From NCBI GenBank assembly GCA_013360535.1, contig JABWBL010000182.1, forward strand, positions 1 to 6,953: DNA of 6,953 nt. The letters run 5' to 3'. The position numbers and the translations under genes were made by a program. The DNA comes from Planctomycetaceae bacterium (GTDB lineage: Bacteria > Planctomycetota > UBA1135 > GCA-002686595). Shown piece after piece: positions 1-5,093 of this stretch. A model generated the notes under the pieces. The model saw only the letters and a list, made by a program, of their open reading frames with translations, did no database searches and was not told the DNA's origin. How positions within the stretch are numbered: position 1 is the stretch's first letter; the number at the start of each line of letters is the position of its first letter.

Positions 1-1
1 G

Positions 2-394
2 ATCTTCACCTCGGACAACGGCGGCCTGCGGAACGTCACGGACAATGCCCCGCTGCGTGCCGGCAAAGGCTCCGCCTACGAAGGGGGCGTGCGGGTGCCG
101 CTGCTCATCGCCGCCCCCGGCGTCGTCGCGCCCGGCAGCGAGTGTCATGCCCCTGTCATCACCATGGACCTGGCGCCCACGGTGCGCGCGCGCGCGATCG
201 CGCTCGCCAGCGTCTCGCCATCGACGGCGCGCATCGCGATGTACGGCGGATCGTGGTCGACCTGCGCCTCGTACACGGGGCAGATCGACGGATGCTCGAG
301 CCGCGACACGACCTCGGCCTCACGTTGGAAGCGGCGGCGGCGATCGGCGGAGAGCAACGCGAAGCTCGACGGCATGAACTTGAGCGCGACCTGA
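2..394 (+). CDS. Partial sulfatase (C-terminal half fragment), 3' end replaced by unrelated sequence
   Basis: Reading frame 2 is open from the window edge. Its first ~60 residues match the formylglycine-dependent sulfatase family, which hydrolyses sulfate esters, usually of polysaccharides, outside the cytoplasm. Visible hallmarks are FTSDNGG at residues 2-8, where the Asp-Asn pair normally binds the active-site calcium, then [13 protein letters not shown] at 21-33 with the conserved Lys and the EGG.RVP block, and ITMDLAPTV near residue 60. In the family the last segment continues into an LxxLAG-type helix and a C-terminal subdomain. Here the match stops around base 183, and the frame runs through antisense kinase sequence to a meaningless TGA at 392-394. 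The catalytic Cys/Ser region lies left of the window. The fragment is confidently sulfatase; the residues after base ~183 are not genuine sulfatase protein. Confidence 0.72.
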   Translation: MFTSDNGGLRNVTDNAPLRAGKGSAYEGGVRVPLLIAAPGVVAPGSECHAPVITMDLAPTVRARAIALASVSPSTARIAMYGGSWSTCASYTGQIDGCSSRDTTSASRWKRRRRSAESNAKLDGMNLSAT

Positions 395-720
395 CGCTCG
401 ATGCGCGTGTCTTCGGCGAGCCACACCGCGCCTTGCCCGCCGGCGCCGAGCTCACGCAGCAGCCGATAGGGCCCGATGTGGCGCTCGCCGTCCTTCACGC
501 TCGCGGAAGCCGCGAACTCCTGCGTCGGCGGCGTCGGCGTCTTCGGTGCCAGGAGCTCGCCTGTGAGGCGCAGGAACTCGCGCGCGATCGCCTCCTCGCG
601 ACCGGGATAACGCCGCAGGTAGTGCGCGAGCGGGAGCTCGCGACCTTTCTCGCGGTCGCGCTGGAACTCGTCGACGAAGTCGAACAGGTCCGCGTCGTCG
701 AGCTCATCCTTGGAGGACAC
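145..720 (-). CDS. Serine/threonine protein kinase, N-terminal part only (truncated)
   Basis: This is the N-terminal part of a bacterial Hanks-type (PknB-like) Ser/Thr kinase. Residues 1-55 form a charged N-terminal region with [21 protein letters not shown] (29-49), a pattern I associate with planctomycete kinases. A Pro/Thr linker follows. The kinase domain starts at about residue 81: Gly-rich loop GAGGQG at 92-97, catalytic Lys114 in VALKF, helix-C Glu134 in [16 protein letters not shown] at 142-151, and hinge [12 protein letters not shown] at 160-171. The kinase match stops at about residue 175-179; the last ~12 residues to the TGA at 145-147 are antisense sulfatase. The HRD catalytic loop, DFG motif and any sensor domain are missing, so this product could not be an active kinase. 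The start is a GTG with a poor ribosome binding site. The gene diverges from an ECF sigma factor gene, suggesting a signalling pair. Confidence 0.8.
   Translation of the reverse strand: MSSKDELDDADLFDFVDEFQRDREKGRELPLAHYLRRYPGREEAIAREFLRLTGELLAPKTPTPPTQEFAASASVKDGERHIGPYRLLRELGAGGQGAVWLAEDTRIERQVALKFMPSSFALLSADRRRRFQREAEVVSRLEHPSICPVYEAQVDHDPPYIAMRAVDGETLASAIARARTVGARSMVMTGA
181..198. other. Junction between sulfatase and kinase fragments at an alternating GC run
   Basis: The + strand sulfatase match ends at about base 183, and the - strand kinase match begins at about base 184-198. Between them lies a 15-base alternating purine-pyrimidine run (182-196). Two convergent genes both lose their 3' ends at this point, with no room for the missing several hundred codons. 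The run could be microhomology used in a deletion or inversion, or in mis-joining during assembly. The sequence alone cannot tell which. Confidence 0.6.
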
Positions 721-726
721 GCCCCG

Positions 727-732
727 ATTCTA
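727..732 (-). promoter_or_regulatory. Possible -10 hexamer (TAGAAT) for the kinase gene
   Basis: Read on the - strand, this is TAGAAT, five of six matches to TATAAT in otherwise GC-rich DNA. It ends six bases before the kinase GTG, so a transcript from it would begin at or beside the start codon and be leaderless. No matching -35 is seen 17 bases upstream (GCCGCC). This is a weak call from one hexamer. Confidence 0.22.
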
Positions 733-762
733 GTCACACCGTCGCGTCCGGCGGCAGCGTGG

Positions 763-768
763 TAGCAT
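763..768 (+). promoter_or_regulatory. Possible -10 hexamer (TAGCAT) for the ECF sigma factor gene
   Basis: TAGCAT matches TATAAT at four of six positions and ends eight bases before the ATG at 777. As on the opposite strand, this would give a leaderless or nearly leaderless mRNA, which fits the absence of a Shine-Dalgarno sequence there. The match is weak and could be chance. Confidence 0.18.
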
Positions 769-776
769 CGCTCGCG

Positions 777-1424
777 ATGTCGCAGGAACGCCCCCCGCGC
801 CCGCCGTCCGACGGCCCCGAGCGCATGGACACGCGCGATCTCGCGTTGCAGGCCAAGGGCGGCGACTCGGCGCGCTTCGCGGAGCTCTACGAGCGCATCG
901 CGCCGTCGCTCTACACGTGGGCCGACCTGCGCATCCGGCCCGAGTTGCGCCAGTGGATCGATCCCGGCGATGTCGTGCAGGAAGTCTGGTGCCGCGCGTG
1001 GCGTGCGTTCGACGGTTTCGACGCCGCGAACACGAGCTTCCGCTTCTGGGTCTTCCGCATCGCGAAGAACGTGCTGCTCGAGGCCTTCCGCAAGCTCGAC
1101 AACCCGACCTACAAGGCGCGCTCGCGCGATGCGTCGTCGCGTGCGCTCGAGCTCGTCGACGTGCCCGACAGCGCCACCGCCGTCAGCCGCCGCGTGTCGA
1201 AGGACGAGTCGCTCAAGCTCGTCGCGAAGTGGGTCGCGTCGCTCGACGAGGAGGATCGCATGCTGCTGATCCACCACGGCCTCGAGGGCCTGACGCAAGC
1301 CGAGGTCGCCGAGCGCCTGCAGCTCGGCCGCGAGACGGTCGCGAAGCGCTGGCAACGCCTGTGCGCGCGCATCGCCGAGCAGAAGCTCCCGCGCGAGCTG
1401 TTCGCTGCACTCGAGGCGAGCTAG
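777..1424 (+). CDS. ECF-type RNA polymerase sigma factor
   Basis: A 215-residue sigma-70 family protein of the extracytoplasmic function (ECF) class, which directs RNA polymerase to a specific promoter set. Region 2 spans about 34-106: FAELYERIAPSLYTWADLRI, then DPGDVVQEVWCRAW (62-75), the polymerase core-binding stretch, then FRFWVFRIAKNVLLEAFRK (88-106) for -10 recognition. Region 4 spans about 152-200 with the helix-turn-helix GLTQAEVAERLQLGRETVAKR (171-191) for -35 contact. There is no region 1.1 or 3, and the length is normal for ECF factors. I chose the ATG at 777. The in-frame GTG at 759 adds only six residues, and ATG 825 (before DTRDLALQAKGGD) is a real alternative because residues 2-16 are Pro/Arg-rich and unconserved-looking. 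No anti-sigma gene is adjacent. The divergent kinase may regulate it, a common planctomycete arrangement, but that is inference. Confidence 0.92.
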   Translation: MSQERPPRPPSDGPERMDTRDLALQAKGGDSARFAELYERIAPSLYTWADLRIRPELRQWIDPGDVVQEVWCRAWRAFDGFDAANTSFRFWVFRIAKNVLLEAFRKLDNPTYKARSRDASSRALELVDVPDSATAVSRRVSKDESLKLVAKWVASLDEEDRMLLIHHGLEGLTQAEVAERLQLGRETVAKRWQRLCARIAEQKLPRELFAALEAS

Positions 1425-2638
1425 TCGGGGAGCGGGGCGAGCCGTTCCTTCACGGGCGGCTCGCCGGTCAGGCTCTCGAGGAACGCGATCAGGTCGAGGG
1501 CTTCCTGCGGAGAAAGCTCGAGCGGCTTGAGCACCTGCTCTTGGTGGTGGCCAACCTGCGTCGCGCCTTCGAGCGTCGAGTAGAAGTGCACGACTTCGGT
1601 GAGCGTGCGGAGCTGGCCCTGGTGCATGTAGGGCGCGGAGAGCGCGACGTTGCGCAAGGACGGCGTGCGGTACTCGCCGAAGGATTGCGGCAGGCGCTCG
1701 AGCGTCTGCAGCGCGAGCGCGGCGTCACCCTTGCGGTCGTCGCTGAAGGGCCCGAGCGCGTTGAGCGGGTCGGCGAGCACGAGCTCGACGCCGCGATAAC
1801 GCGCCGGATCCTCGGACTTTCCGCCACCCAGCGGCGGGATACCGATGTTGTGGAACTCGCCGTCGGAGAAGTTCGGGCCCGAATGGCACGAGCGGCAGTT
1901 GCCGCGGCCCGCGAAGAGCTGCCAGCCGCGGCGTGCGCTCTCCGAGAGCGCGTCCGCGTCGCCGGCGACAAAACGATCGAAGGGAGAGTTCGTGCGCACG
2001 AGCGTGCGTTCGTAGGCCTCGAGCGCCTTGCCGAAGTTGGCGGCGACGAGTGTGGCCGCGTGGCGGTCGTCTTCGCCCATCGCGAGCCACGCCGCACCTT
2101 GCGGATCGTCCGTGGCCGCGGGCCGCGCGTGTTCAGGCCACTTCGACGTGTCCGGCAGCTTGCCGAACAGAGCTTCGTACTCGCTCGAGAGCTTCGTGTC
2201 GCTCACGAGCAACTTCGCGAGTGCCACGCGATCGAAACCCATCTCCGCCGGATTCTCGAGCGGCTGCACCGCCTGCGCCCACAACGAATCCGCGCGCCCG
2301 TCCCAGAAGAACCAGCGCTGCTGCGCGACGTTCCACAGGCTAGGGCTGTGGCGGCCCGTGCGGCCGATGCCGGTGCTGAGCGACTTGCCGTCGGAGAAGC
2401 CGAGGTCGGGCGCGTGGCAGGTCGAGCACGACACCGCACCGTTCGCCGAGAGCCGCGCGTCGAAGAAAAGTCGTTGCCCGAGCCGCGCCGCGCGTTCGTC
2501 GTCGGCGAAGCGGTTGGTGGGGTTCGCGCGCGCCGCCGGCAGCGGCGAGTGCGTGCGCGCCTTCGTCCACTCGCGCTCGCTCCAGCTCGTGTCCTGCGCG
2601 AGCAACGCGACCAGCAGCACTCCGAACACGAGCTTCAT
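1421..2638 (-). CDS. Dihaem cytochrome c peroxidase / MauG-family protein
   Basis: A 405-residue secreted c-type cytochrome of the CCP/MauG family, whose members reduce hydrogen peroxide or carry out haem-driven oxidation of a partner protein. There is a short hydrophobic N-terminal segment (2-14, MKLVFGVLLVALLAQ) typical of Sec export. The first haem site is CSTCH (71-75), followed by LGFSDG. Next comes FFWDGRADSLWAQAVQPLENP (110-130) plus EMG (132-134), the inter-haem Trp and conserved loop region. The second haem site is CRSCH (248-252). The C-terminal block has YRTPSLRNVALSAPYMHQG (323-341), whose Met338/His339 may include an axial ligand, and HFYSTLEGA. The length fits the family. The start is the ATG at 2638, which overlaps the stop of the upstream lipoprotein gene as ATGA; longer in-frame extensions run through that gene. 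It is last in the operon. Peroxidase versus MauG-like protein oxidation cannot be decided here. Confidence 0.92.
   Translation of the reverse strand: MKLVFGVLLVALLAQDTSWSEREWTKARTHSPLPAARANPTNRFADDERAARLGQRLFFDARLSANGAVSCSTCHAPDLGFSDGKSLSTGIGRTGRHSPSLWNVAQQRWFFWDGRADSLWAQAVQPLENPAEMGFDRVALAKLLVSDTKLSSEYEALFGKLPDTSKWPEHARPAATDDPQGAAWLAMGEDDRHAATLVAANFGKALEAYERTLVRTNSPFDRFVAGDADALSESARRGWQLFAGRGNCRSCHSGPNFSDGEFHNIGIPPLGGGKSEDPARYRGVELVLADPLNALGPFSDDRKGDAALALQTLERLPQSFGEYRTPSLRNVALSAPYMHQGQLRTLTEVVHFYSTLEGATQVGHHQEQVLKPLELSPQEALDLIAFLESLTGEPPVKERLAPLPD
1436..1465 (+). terminator. Hairpin just after the sigma factor gene, possible terminator
   Basis: A perfect 9-base inverted repeat (GGCGAGCCG at 1436-1444, CGGCTCGCC at 1457-1465) encloses a 12-base loop and begins 12 bases past the sigma factor stop codon. 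It lies inside the last codons of the opposing peroxidase gene. No T-run follows on the + strand, so it is not a classical intrinsic terminator. It could equally be a by-product of GC-rich codon use. Confidence 0.25.
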
Positions 2639-3126
2639 TCGTCCGCGAGCTCCACGACGCACTGCGCACGTTCGGTCAGCGCGCCGTCGGTGATGTCGAG
2701 GTACAGCTCCCACTTGCCCGTCATGTGGAAGTACATGCCTTCCACGAGAAAGTGCCCCGGCTCGAGCCGCGACACGCGCGGCACACGGTTCATGCCGTGC
2801 CCGTGCTGCGGCATGGCGGCGTCGACGGTGAGCGTGAGGTCGGCGGCCGAAAGAGTTCCGTAGCGGGGGATTACCCACACTTCGAAATGAAACGCCTCGT
2901 TGTCAGGGAATTCCCTCGGTTCCGGCTCGAATCGCAGGCTGTAGCTCCCGCCATTGCTCCGAAAGTCCTGGGCGAGGAAGAAGTTCGGCGTGGTGCAGAT
3001 GTAGTCACTAAGGTTGGCCGGAGATCCGACGGGGATTGGCTCCGCGGGATGTGCCGAGGACTGCTCGCGCGGCGTCGAACACGAAGCGACGAAACCCAGA
3101 AGCATCGTGAGCGCGACTCGCATCAT
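2635..3126 (-). CDS. YtkA-like lipoprotein with MPQHGHGM motif, possible copper binding
   Basis: A 163-residue predicted lipoprotein. The N-terminus has a hydrophobic stretch ending in the lipobox VASC (13-16), so Cys16 would be lipidated. The linker (17-37) is Ser/Pro-rich. Residues ~60-160 look like a beta-sandwich of the YtkA/FixH-like type: FEVWVIP (81-87), then DAAMPQHGHGM (102-112) and GMYFHMTGKWELYLDI (130-145). Closely spaced Met and His residues (Met105, His108, His110, Met112, His134, Met135) resemble a copper or other soft-metal site. That is my inference, not a proven property of the family. Cys44 and Cys156 could form a disulfide. The start is the first of two tandem ATGs (3126), which overlaps the upstream NHL gene's TGA as ATGA; the second ATG at 3123 is equally possible. 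The gene is translationally coupled to both neighbours, suggesting it works with the NHL protein and the dihaem enzyme. Confidence 0.75.
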   Translation of the reverse strand: MMRVALTMLLGFVASCSTPREQSSAHPAEPIPVGSPANLSDYICTTPNFFLAQDFRSNGGSYSLRFEPEPREFPDNEAFHFEVWVIPRYGTLSAADLTLTVDAAMPQHGHGMNRVPRVSRLEPGHFLVEGMYFHMTGKWELYLDITDGALTERAQCVVELADE

Positions 3127-5075
3127 TTCCCTCCCAGCGTCGGCCGCACGAACGCGCGCGCGCCGAAGGCGACGATGAACTTGCCGTCCTTGTCGAGCAC
3201 CTGCGCGCGGTGGTTGCCCCAGTCGACGACCCACACGCGACCCTGCTCGTCGACGTCGATGCCGCGCGGCTTGTGAAACTCAAGCGCTCCCGTGCCTTCG
3301 CGACCCCAGGTGCCCGCGTGCTTCACGCCCGCATCTCCATCGGGCACGAAGTGGTGCACCGTCGACTCGCCGGAGTCGGTCACGTACAGCGTGCGGTCGC
3401 CGTCCGTCGCGACCGTCGTCGGTCGGCTGTGCGCGTCGCCGGGGATCGCGGCCGAGATGCGTTTGGGTGCGGAATTCGTGCCGAACGAGAGCCCGAGGAG
3501 CGCGCGATCGACGTCGTCGACGATCCACGCCCGCCCAGACTTCGACGCCCACGCGACGTCGACCGGATGGCGGCCGAGCACCGTCTCGACTCGGTCGACC
3601 AAGCTCAAGTCGGCCGAGACGGCGAACAGCGCTCGTTGCAGCGTGTCGAGCACGAGCAGGTTGCCGTCGAGCCCCAGCTCGATCGCGTCAGGCCGGATCA
3701 CCTCTTCCGCGTCGTCAAACCCGAGCTCGTGCAGCTTCACGAGGTCGAGCGAGCGCACCATCTTCGACTTGAAGAAGTCGAACTCGAGCGGCTTGGACTC
3801 GTCGTGGTCGAAGCTCCACACCGACAAGCGCCGCGCGTCGACATCCGCGACGTACAAGCGACGGTTGTCCCAATCGATCTCGACGTCGTTCGGCGCGAGC
3901 ATCTGGCCCGCGCGCTTGCCCCACATGCTCGAACGGCCCACCAGCACCGGCTCCCACGTCGGTGACTCGTGCTTGACGTCGTACAGCACGAAACTCGGCG
4001 CCGTCGGCTCGCACAGCGCCGCGAGGTCGCCGCCGATCGACACGTGGCCGCCAAAATGCGCCGAAACGACGCGCTCCATGCGCGTCGCGACCGGAATGTC
4101 CTCGCCGACCTGCGTGCGCCGGAAGAGCTGCACGCGGTCCTCGTACGGCTCACTCACCGCCGCGACGCCGTTGCGCACCGCGATGCCGTGCGGATAGTGC
4201 AACTTGCCCTCGCCCTCGCGCGGCAGTAGCGCGTGCAGGCCCCATTCGTGCTGGCGATTGCCCTGGCCATCGAAGACCTGCACGCGGTGGTTGTCGGTGT
4301 CGACGACGTACAGCGAGCCTTCGTCCCACGCGAGCCCCGCCGGTTGCGAGAAGAAGCCCGGATGCGGCCCGAAATCGCCCCAGCTCTTCACGAACTTCAG
4401 GTCGCGATCGAGCTTCACCACGCGGTGGTTGCCGGTGTCGCTGACGTACACGAAGCCAGAGTCATCGACCGCGACGTCCGTCGGCCGCAGGAAATCGCCG
4501 TCGCCGTGCCCGTACTTGCCGCTCGCGATGGCAGAACCGTCCGCGCGCTTGAAACGTTGCACACGATCGTTGCCGGTGTCGGCGACGTAGATGAACTCGT
4601 CCGTGACCGCGAGGCCACCCGGGCAACGCATCTGGCCGACCTCGCGGCCCCAACCGCCGAAGCCGCGCCGCGATACGAATCCCTGCCAGATGATGGAGTT
4701 CTTGGCGTCGATCGTGGCCCGGCTATCCCACGTCGCCTCCTGTCGGTGTTCGTCGGGAAACGACGCCACGGGTTCGCATTCGAGGACGCCGTCCAGGTAC
4801 GTCACATACAGCGAGTCGCCGTGTTCATCGATGTCAGTGGGCAGCAAGGCCGGCGACGAGTTGCTTTGGCCTCCGAAGGGCGAGCCGTTGGCACTCACGA
4901 AACAACTCCCATCGGTCTCGCAGATCCGAAGAGTGCCGTCCGCCTCGAACGCCAGGCCGCTCGCAGAAACGGCGTTCACGATCGTGTTCACCGGCACCCC
5001 CATGCGCGCGGGCGGCGGAGCGTCCTCGCCTTCCTGGGCGAAGAGACAACAGGCGACGAGTGCGAGGGTGAGCAT
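3123..5075 (-). CDS. Secreted NHL-repeat beta-propeller protein
   Basis: About 650 residues (numbered here from the GTG at 5078, one codon before the preferred ATG at 5075). The N-terminus is a short hydrophobic signal ending CCLFAQEGED. It contains a possible lipobox LVAC (7-10) but no positive charge, so Sec cleavage after FA is also plausible. Residues ~30-150 hold a first, less regular portion with four cysteines (53, 59, 101, 152). From 152 on, NHL-type blades recur: YVADTGNDRVQRF (164-176), YVSDTGNHRVVKL (211-223), YVVDTDNHRVQVF (257-269), then more diverged YVADVDARRLSVW, LLVLDTLQRALF and YVTDSGESTVHHF copies, and WVVDWGNHRAQVL (616-628) near the C-terminus. NHL propellers usually bind proteins or sugars; some are enzymes, but I see no catalytic motif. 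The stop overlaps the lipoprotein start (ATGA), and the upstream glycosyltransferase gene ends 18 bases before. The substrate or partner is unknown. Confidence 0.88.
   Translation of the reverse strand: MLTLALVACCLFAQEGEDAPPPARMGVPVNTIVNAVSASGLAFEADGTLRICETDGSCFVSANGSPFGGQSNSSPALLPTDIDEHGDSLYVTYLDGVLECEPVASFPDEHRQEATWDSRATIDAKNSIIWQGFVSRRGFGGWGREVGQMRCPGGLAVTDEFIYVADTGNDRVQRFKRADGSAIASGKYGHGDGDFLRPTDVAVDDSGFVYVSDTGNHRVVKLDRDLKFVKSWGDFGPHPGFFSQPAGLAWDEGSLYVVDTDNHRVQVFDGQGNRQHEWGLHALLPREGEGKLHYPHGIAVRNGVAAVSEPYEDRVQLFRRTQVGEDIPVATRMERVVSAHFGGHVSIGGDLAALCEPTAPSFVLYDVKHESPTWEPVLVGRSSMWGKRAGQMLAPNDVEIDWDNRRLYVADVDARRLSVWSFDHDESKPLEFDFFKSKMVRSLDLVKLHELGFDDAEEVIRPDAIELGLDGNLLVLDTLQRALFAVSADLSLVDRVETVLGRHPVDVAWASKSGRAWIVDDVDRALLGLSFGTNSAPKRISAAIPGDAHSRPTTVATDGDRTLYVTDSGESTVHHFVPDGDAGVKHAGTWGREGTGALEFHKPRGIDVDEQGRVWVVDWGNHRAQVLDKDGKFIVAFGARAFVRPTLGGK
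4281..4590 (-). repeat. Three DNA-level tandem copies encoding NHL blades
   Basis: The core TTG(C/T)CGGTGTCG recurs at 4291-4302, 4429-4440 and 4570-4581, spaced 138 and 141 bases (46 and 47 codons), each followed by a GACGTA. It encodes the Y-V-x-D-T-x-N-x-R-V segment of successive blades. The near-identity at base level suggests recent duplication or strong codon constraint. A fourth, more diverged copy is near 3209-3240. Confidence 0.7.
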
Positions 5076-5093
5076 CACCCCGATTGTGCGCCT

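Noticed and set aside
495..1355. A 286-codon - strand frame spanning the kinase/sigma spacer
   Set aside because: It is antisense to the sigma factor and out of frame with the kinase, with a low-complexity Arg/Ser end and no domain.
917..2863. A 648-codon + strand open frame running across the sigma factor and peroxidase genes
   Set aside because: It is out of frame with the clear sigma factor and antisense to the clear dihaem peroxidase. Its composition is Arg/Ala/Glu-rich with no recognisable domain, as expected of shadow frames in GC-rich DNA.
2639..2878. Eighty-codon N-terminal extension of the peroxidase frame
   Set aside because: It would lie entirely within the lipoprotein gene, is Arg/His/Ala-rich, and would bury the obvious signal sequence that starts at the ATG at 2638.
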